In this document: positions 34,901 to 49,315 of the stretch, in pieces
How positions within the stretch are numbered: position 1 is the stretch's first letter
How the letters are laid out: each line of letters opens with the position of its first letter
NCBI GenBank assembly: GCA_025765615.1
Contig: JAIVFJ010000322.1
Coordinates: 1-64,000 of the forward strand
DNA length: 64,000 bases
Source of the DNA: Zopfochytrium polystomum
Taxonomy: Eukaryota > Chytridiomycota > Chytridiomycetes > Chytridiales > Chytridiaceae
Direction: 5' to 3'
Program-made: the position numbers and the translations under genes
Notes under the pieces: model-generated
Told to the model about the DNA's origin: nothing
The model's input: the letters and a program-made list of their open reading frames with translations, nothing else
Databases searched by the model: none

Positions 34901-37900
34901 ACATAAGACGAGGTCGAAGTGTGCTGGCTGTAGACGGGCGCCTTGGACCCAGTTGACGATGAATGTGATCCAACGTACGATGAAGAGGATGGTGCAGCCT
35001 TTGATGACGACGTGTGGTAAGTGTACGCTGACGTCGAGCTCTTTGGCGGAGGGTAAGGAGCCAGGTATGACGAGCTGCTTGCGACCTTGGAGCTCGAGGA
35101 CGATGAGTGGCTGTACACTGGCGTCGCCTTGGAGGATGACGAGCCTGAGCTGTGAGGGGCGTACGAAGAAGCTGAGCTCGGTTTCACCGAGGATGACGAC
35201 GATGGCTGGTGTCCGTACGAAGAAGAAGCGTGCTTGGAGGACGAAGCGTGCGACGACGATGATGCTGGTTTTGCCGAGACCGAGGTCGAGGTCGACTGTC
35301 CGTTGGCAGGGGTCGTCTTTGCCGAATAGCTGGACGGCGTCGAAGTCGCAGTCGACGACGTCGAAACCGCCTTGGTGTAGATTACAAGACTCGTTTTGGA
35401 CGACGCAGATGGCGCACCGTAACTTGAATGAGACGAGGATTGCGGCGTGTGCGACGACGACTGGTGGGTGCTATACGCCGTGGACCCAGTAGCCTTCGAG
35501 GTGGACGAATAAACGTGACTAAAGCCAAAAGTGAGCATGATACCTTACACAATTACGCGGCACTTACGAAGATGTACTTCCAGCTTTGACCGACGATGAG
35601 GAATGACCGTAGGCTGGAGTTGATGCCGACGAAACTGACGCCGACGAGTGCGATGAAACGTACGACGTCTCTGAAGGTGCAGCCTTTGATGAAGAAGTGT
35701 GCTGAGTGTACGCCGGCGTCGAGCTCTTTGGCGGAGGGTAAGGGGCGACGTATGAAGAGCTACTTGCGACCTTGGAACTCGAGGACGACGAGTGGCCGTA
35801 CACAGACGACGGTTTGGCGGTGCTGGACGACGCAGGGTGGGAAGCGGTGTACGAAGACGGCCCGGAACTCTTTGCCGACGACGACGATGAATGGCTGTAC
35901 GCTGATGTCGCCTTGGACGATGACGAGGCAGAGCTGTGAGGGGCGTACGAGGAAGCCGAGCTCGGTTTCGCCGAGGACGACGACGATGGCTGGTGTGCGT
36001 ACGAAGAGGAAACTTGTTTGGAGGACGACGACGACGATGCGGGTTTCGCCGAGGTCGAGGTCGACTGTCCGTTGGCAGGGGTCGTCTTTGCCGAATAGCT
36101 GGACGGCGTCGAAGCCGCAGTCGAAGACGTCGAAACAGCCTTGGTGTAGTTTACAAGACTCGTTTTGGACGACGCTGATGGCGCACCGTAACTTGAATGA
36201 GATGAGGATTGCGGTTTTTGCGACGACGACATGTGCGTGCTGTACGCCGTGGACCCAGTAGCCTTCGAGGTGGACGAATAAACGTGACTAGAGCCAAAAG
36301 TGAGAATGATCCTTCCAACAATTACGCGGCACTTACGAAGATGTACTTCCAGCTTTAACCGACGATGAGGAATGACCGTAGGCTGGAGTTGATGCCGACG
36401 AAAGTGACGCCGACGAGTGCGATGAAACGTATGACGTGTTTGAAGGAGCTGCCTTGGACGAAGAAGTGTTCTGAGTGTACGCTGACGTCGAGCTTTTTGG
36501 CGGAGGGTAAGGAGCCACATAAGACGAGCTGCTTGCGACCTTGGAACTCGAAGACGAAGAGTGGCTGTACGCGGGTGTGGTCTTTGCCGTCGAAGACGGC
36601 GTCACGCGCGGGGAGCTGTACGGCGACGAAGCCGCTGACTTTGCCGTCGTCGAGGAGGAATCGCCGTACGTCGGCGAAGCCGCCTTTGACGATGAAGAGC
36701 TGTGGGATACGTATGCGGAGGTTGAGCTCGCTTTAGGTGTCGACGATGGCGCTTGCGCGTAGGACGACGTTGACGTTCCTTTTGAAGACGGTGATGGCTG
36801 GGGTGAGGGCGACGCAAGGAGAAAGATTTAGACAATGTGTGGTAATACAGTTTCAACGACGAAAGAAAAATGAGGAGTTGCCGCTTACGCTTGAAGCAGA
36901 GGAAGACGACTTTGGTGGTAGTTGAGAAGAAGAATATCCGACTTTCGATGTGGTCGACGACGACGAGTGGCTGTCCACCGGAGCCTTGGACGATGACGAA
37001 GACGTTCCATAGCTGTACGCTGGCGTCCCGGCGGCGGTCGACGATGATTTGTGCACCGAGACGGAAGAAGCCGAAGATGGCGCTGCCTTTGACGACGACG
37101 ACGACGAGTGCTGAGTGTACCCTGCCGACGAGCTCTTGGACGATGCAGACGGAGAGGAGGGCGCAACGTGCGAAGAGCTGGTTCCAGCCTTGGACGAGGA
37201 GCTGTAAGCAGACGATGCTTTTGCCGAAGTCGACGAGGACGGGCGCGGCGCCTCGTAAGACGACGAAGGGGAAGCCTTCGTTGAAGACGAAGATGAGTGG
37301 CCATACGTTGGTGGTGTGGACGAAGAGTGAGGCGTAATGTACGAGGACGTGGAGCTCGCCTTCGATGTTGAATGGGAAGTTGTGTAATCCGGGGGGCGCC
37401 GTCGATCCTTGGGTAACCGTTGATGAGTGAGGAGCACTGTACGGCGAGCTCGATGCCGATTTCAGAGAGGACGACGAGTGGCTGTAGCTTGCGGAAGGCG
37501 AATTTGCCGAGGAGCTGGACGGGTGAGGTGCCACGTACGACGACGACGAAGTAGCCACAGACTTTGTTGTGCTGTAAGCAGAGCTCGTCGAGGGTTTAGC
37601 TGAAGAAACCGACGACGAGTATCCGTGAGCAGAGGTCGTGGAAATAGCCTTGGTGTAAATGACCGGGCTTGTTTTCGACGAAACTGTGGGCGCAACATAG
37701 CTTGAGTGAGTAGAGGAAGACTGGGGCTTGACAGAGGGCGTTTGGCTGTACACCAACGACGTTGCTTTCGAAGACGATGACGACTGTTGGGGTGCGCCGT
37801 ATGTCGAGGATCCAGGAATCTTCGTGCTTGTCGATGTGCTGCCGCTGTACGCGGTTTGAGTCTTCGAAGAAGATGCTGACGACGAGTGGTACGAGGCGTA

Positions 37901-40900
37901 GGAAGAAGTTGAGCCAGCTTTTGATGTGGTCGACGACGAATGGCTGTAGGCGGTCGAGCCCTTTGAGGAAGAAGGTGGCACAACATACGAAGATGTCGAC
38001 GGCGAAGCCACTTTCGATGAGGACGACTTTGACGACTGGCTGTAAACCGGCGGGGCGTTCGAAGAGGACGACGAAGAGTGTTGGTAAACGTACGACGACG
38101 ACGTCGATGGAGCTGCCGTAGACGAAGTCGTGTGGGTGTACACAGCGGACGAACTCTTCGACGACACTGGGGGGCTGTACGGTGCCACGTACGATGAGCT
38201 GCTGGGGGCCTTGGAGCTCGAGGACGACGAGTGGCCGTACGCGGTGGTGACCTTTGCCGAAGTCGATGAAGACGTTTGCGGCGCGCTGTAAGAGGGCGTG
38301 CCCGCAGACTTTGTCGACGTCGAAGAAGACTGGCCGTACACGGGTGGGGCCGGTTTGGACGACGACGAAGCGGTGGGCGTAGCGTATGTGGAAGCCGAGC
38401 TCGCTTTCGGAGATGACGAAGACGGTGGGTGCGCGGAGGACGTCGTCGACGTTGCTTTGGTCGTCGACGAGGGCTGATGATACGTTGACGATTGGGGAGC
38501 AGCGTACGAGGACACAGATGACGGTTTCAGAGACGAACTAGAGTACGCGTCGGTTGCGGGTTGGGACTTTGAGGAAGACCCGTACGGTGCCACGTAAGAC
38601 GAAGTGGTGGCAGATTTTGGCGAGGAAGAAGCCGAACTATAAACGCTGGACCCTTTCGACGGTGCGTACGGCGCCGAGGTACTCGTCGTGGTCGCCGTAG
38701 CGGACTTTGTCGAAGAAGACGAGTGTCCGTAGACGGGAGTGGAAGACGACGTGGAGATGGCCTTTGTGTAAATGACGAGACTCGATTTTGAAGCCGACGA
38801 AGTTGAAGACGAAGGCGCGTGCGAGTAAGTCGACGAAAGCTTTGAAGACGACTGCTGGCTGAACGTCAAAGGAGGCGCCGTCGACTGCGACGACGGCGTC
38901 GCGCGCGTGGTAGAGTACACAGAGGTCGTCGACGGCTTCTGAGTGTATGCTGGCACACTTGACGAGGGCTTCGACGCTGACGAAGAGGACGGCGCGACGT
39001 AGGAGGAAGTGCTAGCCGCTTTCGAACTCGACGACGACGGATGAGTGTAATCCGGCGCTGGTTTCGACGAAGAGGACGAAACGGAGCTGTACGCCGGGGT
39101 CGACGCCGGTTTTGCCAAAGACGACGACGACGTCGAGTGACCGTAAACTGGCGCGGAGGACGAATGAGACACCGAGTACGCGGGGGTAGACGACGGTTTC
39201 GTCGTCGAGACCGACGAAGCTTGTGTGTACCCAGCCGGCGGAGCTTTCGTCGAGGAAGAGGCCGGCACGTGGGAGCTGTAGGCTGCAGACGGCGCGCTCG
39301 ATGACGAAGAGGTGGTCGGTGCGTAGGAAGCCTTGGACGATGACGACTGGTTATAAACAACAGTCGAGGGCTTTGCCGGTGTTGACGACGAAGGCTGTGC
39401 GGAAGATGACGAAGAGTGACCGTAAACGACGGAGGGCGCCTGTGACGACGAGGAGGCGTGCGTTGTTGGATTCGCGTACGAGGAAGAAGAAGGAGCCGTC
39501 TTGCTCGACGACGACGGCTGGCTGTACGGATTGACAGGCGGGGCCTTTGAAGATGAAGACGAAACCGAGCTATGGGCGTACGAAGAGGCCGCTGCACTCG
39601 TCTTTGAGGAAGCCGACGGCTGCTGGCTGTAAATCGCACTTGGACCTTTGGAGCTTGAAGGCTGAGCGGGGGGCGGCACGTAAGCGGACGATGACGACTT
39701 TGACGTCGTCGGCGAAGGTTGGCTGTAAGCCGCCGACGTGCTTGTCGACTTTGAAGAGGACGGAGGCGCCTGGGTGTACTGAGCAGGTGGCTTCGACGAC
39801 GACGACGGCGGTACGTACGGAGTGACGGAGGATGATGACTTTGTACTGGACGACGCCGGTCCGTATGCGACTGGCTGCGCCTTTGTGGATGTCGTTGTCG
39901 CTACGTGTGCAGAGGTCGTGGATTTTTCTGCTGGCAAGGACGATGTCGTATGGGCATACTGTGCGCTTGAAGACGGCTGACTGTAAGCAATGGGCGGCGC
40001 GTGGTAAGAGGACGTTGAGCTTGACGGAGCAGCCTTGGTCGAGGAAGCAGAGGTGGTTGGGGCCTGATTTTAATTTTTTTTTTGAATGGTAAGCGCGAGA
40101 TTAGCTACTTTGTAGTCCCGTTTGACCCCATTACCTTGTAGCTGGAAGTCGTAGGTGCAGGGGGTGCTGCGTACGAGGAAGTCGAGTGGACCGGCTGAGC
40201 GTTGGAAGAAAGAATTTTTGTTAGGTGGGGTTCCTGTCAAAAAAAAAATCCCACTTTTCCCGGCCACACGTACCAGAGACGAGCTCGAGGTCGCGACGGG
40301 CTTGTAGACGCTCGAGCTGGAGCTCGCCGAGTAAGCCTTATAAGCGCTGGCACTTGAAGTTGCTTGAGGCTTCGCGGCGCTTTGAACGAGCGCAAGAAGA
40401 AAAAAAAAACAAACAAAAAAAAAAAGCACATACACACACACGTCCGAGTCAGCCCGTGAGACGCGAAAAGAGATAGTTGGTGTCAAAGCCCCCATTTTTT
40501 CCTCACCTCGTGGTGGAGTACACAATCTTTTGGGAGGACGTCAGGCTCGTCTGAACATACCCTTTGCTCGACGACCCCGATGACGACGACGTCGAGGGCT
40601 TGTAGGTCGATGAGGCCTGCGCTTTGGACGTCGTGGCGGACGAGTCTGAGATCGCGCAAAGACGTTGCACCGTTCGGCGTATTTTTGAAGTTGGGTTGGC
40701 ACACGGGACGAAAAAAGCAGTCAGCCAACTATGCGCAATGCAGTTTGATGCCCGTTTCCTTCCCCCTGTCCCCAAAGCCCCACTTACAAGCGGCCTTGGT
40801 AGACGACAAAGGAGGGGCGGCGTAGGCTCGACGATGGGGGCGGGGATCGGCGACCATGCCCGGCTCGAACCCGCCTCGGATTTCTTGTGCACCGACATCT

Positions 40901-40983
40901 TCGCCAACCCCACGGCCGGGCAGCGCCGATACCGCCGCCCCGGCTGCGGCCAGCAGCGCGGCGGCAATGGAAGCGACCCGCAT
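28985..40983 (-). CDS. giant secreted Ser/Thr-rich repeat protein (mucin/adhesin-like), about 3,700 residues
   Basis: Twelve minus-strand exons: 40983-40788, 40645-40507, 40379-40274, 40194-40135, 40063-36889, 36797-36337, 36287-35568, 35518-34672, 34612-34300, 34230-29467, 29405-29244, 29167-28985. All junctions keep phase, except that exons 5 and 9 each carry one extra base (see findings). The N-terminus MRVASIAAALLAAAGAAVSA is a signal peptide. Nearly all the rest is Ser (visibly dominant), Thr, Ala, Lys, Pro, Tyr and His in degenerate units such as YGHSSSSSSKA and SSYVAPYPPPKSS. A landmark, VIYTKAVSTSS or a variant, recurs about nine times at intervals of roughly 0.7-1.3 kb. The tail has a Lys-rich patch (KKTKSKKTKHAKTSTKK) and a short non-repetitive end with one Cys. 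I see no GPI signal. It is probably heavily O-glycosylated extracellular or wall material. Gene prediction could also split it into several genes. Confidence 0.72.
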
Positions 40984-41627
40984 GGGGGTGTGTGTTGTGT
41001 GTGTGGTTGGGTGTAGCTAGGCCCGCAGTCAATGTTCGGGGCGCTCGAGGGGAAAGCGGAGTTTTGAGGGACGGGGAGGATTTCTCTTTCTAGACTCTCT
41101 TTGGGGAGATTAGCGCGGCTGCGGGAAACGCGCCTGGCGAATTGAAATTCTTCAGAAAAGAAGTGCGCAGCGCCGTTTTTTATATCAGATTTTTAGCGGG
41201 TGCCGACAACTGTCAAACTTGTTTGCTTTCAAAAAACGCAAAATTGATTATCTTTCCGGACGTTCCATGGAGGTCTTTTTTTCTCTAGCCGGCTTCTCCT
41301 TCTATAACCCCCCCCGCGACCTACGACGCTCGCTTCGCTGCACCCCCGACGCTTGACAGCGTTCTAGCACTCCATCGGATTTACCCCCTTCGGGCTTGGC
41401 GACCAGCAGAGACAGAGAGAGACAACGTTCGAGAGTCCCGCGGTCGGGCGTCCCTTCCAGCTTCCGCCCCCCGGTTCTTGATTGGTGTTGAATTGACACA
41501 GGCGAAAGACTAGTAGTTGCTCGATGGCGTTTATTTTACAAGAATAAATGACGTAAGAATGAAAATGGTCGTTGCACCCAACCCGTTCCCTCCCACCATA
41601 TCACATTCGGTGCTGAATTTACTTTCT
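40984..41627. promoter_or_regulatory. intergenic region: promoter of the giant Ser-rich gene and 3' side of the zinc-finger gene
   Basis: No gene seen. Reading towards the giant gene (minus strand), the sequence upstream of its ATG is A/T-rich around 41160-41260. It includes a TATA-like TATAAAAAA near 41180 on the minus strand. That could be a core promoter element, although it lies about 190 bp from the ATG. The rest is 3' UTR of the zinc-finger gene. Confidence 0.35.
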
Positions 41628-44347
41628 TTATTGTCTTGCGTAGACTACCCCGTTTGAGCTCCCCTCGCCAGCGTGGCCGTTTTCGTCATTTCTGCCGTCA
41701 TCTTGGTCCATTACATAGCGGACGGGAGGGGCATGTCCAGCCGCCAATTCAGCCAGGGCGTAAGATGCTTCCAAGTCCCTTGAGTATTCGCTCACATTGT
41801 AGCCGTAGGACATGCTTCTGGTGCTGTGCGGATGCTCGGATGTGACATGGACTGATTCCATCTTGACGCCGCCATGGCCGTGCAATGGAGGTGGTGTATG
41901 CGAAGGTGCCACAGGCACGTAAGTAAATGATGACACGGGCATCGGTGCTGGTGCATTCTGAGAGTAGAAGCTTGAAAACCCAGGGGTAGGTGGTCCACCA
42001 GCCGTTGAATTGGGGCTGGAATAGGTAGGAGCCGCAGGAGGAAGCATCGACAACGGGGGTGCGTGAGCTTGCACCTCGCCGCCAATTCCAGCGGACACGC
42101 TTGCCGCGTTGCCAGCCGCAGCAGTGGCCTCCGCGCCAGTTTTCGGCGCGCAGAGTCTGCCCTTCACGTGCCTTTGTCGAGCGTCTTTCCTGGTAAACAG
42201 AGTGCCACACATTTCACACGCAAACTGTTTTTCAGGCGCATGCCGCACCGCGTGCCTCTCAAGGTCCTGCCGGCGGAGGAAAAACTTGTGGCAGACAGTG
42301 CATTCGTGCTTGCGGGAGGTGCGATGTGACTTTCCGTGAATACGTAGCTTTTCCCTGGTGGAAAAGGACTTGGCGCATGTGGGGTGGGGGCATGGAAATG
42401 GCTTTGTCGGATCAACAATTGGATTGAAAGGTTGGCCTTCGTTGGGGAGGGGGTTCGCCACCGAGGTTGCAACCGATGACATCGGACGCGGGGACGTATT
42501 ATCGACAGCATAATGGTAGTCCTGCGGTGCGGCGGTAAATCCCGCTGGATCTGGCGAATGACTGAAAGCTGACGTGTACCCGGTAACGGGGGTGAAGGGC
42601 GACGTGCGGAGGACTGCGACAAATTCAGACTCTGGCTGTGAAGCACGCCGAGCTGCGCTCGAGGGCTCAAAGTCATCTGATATGTTCAGGATTTCCGCAA
42701 CGCTAAACACACTCGACTGCCGAACAGAACGGCGCCTGACAGGTTCACCCTCTGTTCGAACAGCTGAAGAAGAAGAAGAACCGGTTCCGGTTTCCAAATG
42801 AACTTTTGATGAATCCGACGGCGTTTCAGGTGCAGCGCCTGGAGACGAAGACTCTGCCGATGTCGAAGGAGCGGATGGAGAAGGAGCACACTCCGAAGAC
42901 GTTGAATTGACCGGAGCGGCAGCTGCGGGACGCTTGTGCACGAGCGAGGTGGACTCACTAGAGTTTGAACGTTTCCGCGTTTTGCCAGAGTTGGTTATGA
43001 AATCCAACGAGGTGACCCTCGGCGGAGCTGGAGGTCCCATAACGTTTTCGTTGGTTTGCGGTGCAGATGCCGAGGGGGCGGGAAGGTCGGTCCTCCCTGT
43101 GGAGGTTTGATTCCAAGTATCCATCCGCATTGCTGGAGACCTCTGCGGATTTCTCCTCATATCAGATCGCATCATGAGGGGTTGCGCCGCCGACAGCCCA
43201 TTGTAAAAAGAAGAGCCAGAGAAAGGAAGGACTGGGCTGGGAGCGGTTCTCGCCTTGGGGGAATTGAAAGGCCAGGCTCCTGGGTTGGCCAGGTGCGGAG
43301 GAAGGCCGTTGGACCGGAACGGGACGAAGGGAGACAGTAGCATGGAGTTGGCGCTGTGACCAAGAGAGGGGGACTGTAGAAGCGAAGGCAGATAGGGAGA
43401 AAAGAGTGCGGATTGGGGGTACATGTTGGGCATGCACGGTGTGCCCAGATCCATGCCCAAACTGCCACTATTATTTCGAATAGCGGTATTGCTATTGGCG
43501 GTGGCGCTAGGAAGTGGGATGCTCGCGTGGTGGTTGTGACCGATAAACGGGGAGGCAGCAAGCAGAGCGTGTAATGACGACGACGCAGTTTCGGCGGCGC
43601 CTTGACCGGTGCTTCCTAATAATTGGGCCATTACGCTGTCTGAAGGTTCGTCGATTGCGGAGAGAGCACCTGCAGCAGCGACAGCTTCTGCCAGGTCGGA
43701 GGATCCGGCTGCCATTACGTCAGGAAAAGCATTCGGGGGTGGTGCGTGACCCGTCAGCAGAGAATCGGAGGGATCGTCGAAGATGCCTTGCATAACAAGC
43801 GCTGAATCGAGAACTCCTGGAGGCAGTGTACTGAGAGGTCGCGACGGCGACAGTAGGGGAGAAGCCAGGCAGGACTAGCAAAACACAACAGTTAGTGCCC
43901 GATCTGTGTAGGTGGCGAACAACTGAACAAACCGACCTGAGCAAACAAAGGCTTTGAATAGTGGCCCCCGTTAGTTTGCATGGAGGGAGTTGAGAGCGGG
44001 GGGAACGGTAGCACTGGGGGGAAAGGATGGTGCGCGAGAGGGGTGACAGGCGAGAAAGCCATCAACGAAGCCGAAAGCGAGTGCTTGAGGAGGGGGTTCG
44101 ACGAAAAGTCGCCCCCCCCGGCAAGAAAAGCAAACGGATCGGTCCCACTCTCCGCCCCTGTAGGACCAGCAGCGGCGCCAAGATCTCCTAGCAGGTCTTG
44201 TAAGTTGTAGTCGCCATCGTAAAGGGGATCGAATATGAAAGAGTCGTCGTCCGTCGTCGGGCCAGCCATCGCAATTTTCCCCAGCGGATCTGCGGGGATC
44301 GAGCTTCCCTCTAACGATGGGGCCGACGTGGGGTCAATGGCGGTCAT
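41628..44347 (-). CDS. C2H2 zinc-finger transcription factor
   Basis: Two minus-strand exons, 44347-43937 and 43874-41628, flank a 62 nt phase-0 intron (GTCGGT...TTGCTAG) and give about 885 residues. Near residues 630-715 lie three tandem zinc fingers: CPHPTCAKSFSTREKLRIHG (C-x4-C-x12-H-x3-H), CTVCHKFFLRRQDLERHAVRH (C-x2-C-x12-H-x3-H) and CEMCGTLFTRKDARQRH, which ends with Cys in place of the last His (C2HC). The layout, a long disordered Ser/Pro/Ala-rich N-terminus with an acidic patch (DDDSFIFDPLYDGDYNLQD) that could activate transcription and then fingers and a Pro-rich tail, is typical of fungal C2H2 regulators related to the Crz1/Msn2 class. No specific orthology can be claimed. It should be nuclear and DNA-binding. 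Confidence 0.85.
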
Positions 44348-45697
44348 GGCCTTGACAGGGTGAGTGGGGGGGTGGTGGTTGGCAGGAGGGGATGAGGGGG
44401 GTGGGACTCCGTTTGCGGGGGCGGCGGGGGGGGTCTAGTTTGATAGTCGGGCGTTGGACTGGTGAAGGGTGGGTTAGCGCGACTTCGAAAACGGGAGGAA
44501 GGAGGAACAGACTCGGTTGCAATGGGTCAATGTCTCTCTCTCTGTCACTCTCTCTCTGTCTCTCTCTCGCTCTCTGTCTCTCTCTCCCACTCTCTGACTC
44601 TCTCTCTCCTCTCTCTCTCGCTCAGAGTTTCTCTTGCTCCGTCTCTCCCTATCTCCGTACGTCTCGCTCGTCTCTCTCCCGGCTGTCTCTCCTCCTTTCT
44701 GGAAGCTAGAGAGACAGGGAGAGAGAGAGAGAGAGAAAGAGAGAGAGGCAGAGAGACAGACAGAGAGAAAGAGAGAGAAAAAGAGACCCGCCAAGCCGCG
44801 TCGATTGCAACAACAGCAACAAAATCGACTGTCTCTCTCGCGCTCAGTCCAATCTCTAAATCAGTTAGGCGAATTTTTTTTTTTTTTGTTTCTTCTTTCG
44901 AGCTTGGAGCAGAGGCCAGACGGACAGACAGACATATAGACAGACAGATGTCGCAGCGCGGGCGCCGGGGACAGGCAGACAGAGAGCGAAGTGCCGTAAG
45001 ACAAACCAGCACAAATAAAAAAACCAAAAAAAAAATTCCCAAGGAACAGAAAAAAAAAAAAAAAAGGAAGGAAACACCAAAGCGGACCGATGGGTGATTC
45101 GGGGTCATATGCATGGCCAATCAAACAACCACGCCGCACAGGCTTGGCGGCGCGTCTTGTCGTCATACATTTCACCTTCACCTTGCGGTAGGTAAATAGT
45201 GAAATCCAGCAGTCTTCGCAGTGTATGCTTGTATGCATGCACGAACAAACTGCAAATGGATTCACTGCTCAAAAAAAAAAAAAAAAAAAAAAAAAAACCA
45301 AAATTATTAATTGACCCCACTGGCTTCGAAAGCCCTCTCACCCGATCGCAACCGGCTCCGAACGAACGAACGATATATTCACGCGCAGGCGGGCGCGCCC
45401 GCGGTTTTGCATGGCCCCTCCCCACCTTGCCCCTTCCCAACAACGCAGGGCAGAGCCCGGCTGGCGTCTCTCGTCTTTCCTTTCTCATCTTTTCTTTCTC
45501 TTCTTTTCTTTCTATGTTTTTTTTTTTGTGGGAGGCGGGGACACGTCATATGGTTTCCTTCGAGTTGGAATCCTTCATATTTGCTTGCGTTCAACCCTCA
45601 CGCGCCTTTTCCTCCCTCAGCTACCCACCCCCAGCCAGCGAGGCTGCAACGACAGGGGGGAAGGGGGCCCCGCAGCACTGCTTCAACATCGTCAAAC

Positions 45698-45733
<36 letters not shown>

Positions 45734-45970
45734 AAGATGTTAAACTCAAAAACTTCGTTGGGTAGGTGTCAATAGAGTAGCTGCCCCCGTCCGAACTTGT
45801 TCCCCTGAAAATAATGGGACGCCGCCCGCAACAGCCGGGGCCACGAACATCGTCACTAGTCACTAGTAAATGGCGGGGAAAATAAAGCAAACACCGAAGC
45901 CCCGTGTTATAACACGGTGCGCAAGAACGAAAAAAAAAACCTATTTCGCACTCATACTCACACAATCACG

Positions 45971-46001
<31 letters not shown>

Positions 46002-46349
46002 GCACGCAACAGATGCGCAGGCAAAAACAATATTTATCAAAGGAGGAGGAGGAGGAGGAGGAGGACCGGAACGTTACCAATAACCATTCCGCACTGACTT
46101 CAAAAAGAAAACAAGGGGGGGGGGGGCGGGGGAGAAGAAAGGGGGAGAAAGTGGAATAGGAAGAGGAAGCGAAAAAATAGTGAGGAAGGGTACGAAGAAG
46201 AGGGGGAAAGTGTGAATGCGGGTCATCGAGAAGGAGGGAAATAAGGAAGAAGAAGCAGAAGACGAAGAAGAAAAGGGTCCCCTCCAAAATAAACGTATAC
46301 TTTCAAGGCTCACTCAAACTCAAAACATCATCAAAACCAGGCGCCCCAC

Positions 46350-46399
<50 letters not shown>

Positions 46400-46430
46400 G
46401 GGAGAGAGGCCGCATGCAAAAGTCCTTTTT
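44348..46430. repeat. microsatellite-dense intergenic region
   Basis: No credible gene is present. Open frames here are translations of simple repeats. Visible elements: CT-rich then GA-rich tracts at about 44530-44790 that could pair as a large hairpin; poly-A runs at about 45048-45065, 45270-45297 and 45699-45732; (CG)(CA)n at about 45969-46000; a GGA-trinucleotide tract near 46043-46063; a G run near 46116-46125; and a (CA)n-A(n) stretch at 46350-46400. The left part contains the zinc-finger gene promoter. Two short CTAGT-type repeats occur at about 45854-45868. Confidence 0.6.
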
Positions 46431-49065
<2,635 letters not shown>

Positions 49066-49315
49066 GAATCAATATTGGGCGGAGATGAATGAAACGAATG
49101 AAAAAACCCCGACTAATTGAAGAGGGACTGGTCGTGCAGCACCCCTTACACAAACTACTGGCTTGAGAGTTGGTCCTGCAAGCTAGATGCACACTCGAGA
49201 TGCCAAGAGGGGGGGTGGGGGGTGAGGGGACACTACATTTTAGTTCCCACTCTGCATACCAATAAAGTCACACACACACACACACACACACAAACAAAAA
49301 AAAAAACCCCCTCAC

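Noticed and set aside
29661..40092. Many plus-strand and second minus-strand frames rich in Arg, Thr or Asp across the giant Ser-rich gene
   Set aside because: The TCG/TCC/GAC codon periodicity of the real gene keeps other frames open. They lack signal peptides and splice consistency, and end abruptly.
28985..40983. CRISPR-like or satellite array interpretation of the repeated 30-40 bp units
   Set aside because: The units are degenerate protein-coding repeats with codon periodicity, no constant direct repeat with unique spacers, and intron-exon structure of a nuclear gene.
44462..45120. Long open frames of Arg-Glu and Ser-Leu repeats around the CT/GA tracts
   Set aside because: They are mechanical translations of dinucleotide repeats on both strands, with no domain, start context or splice support.
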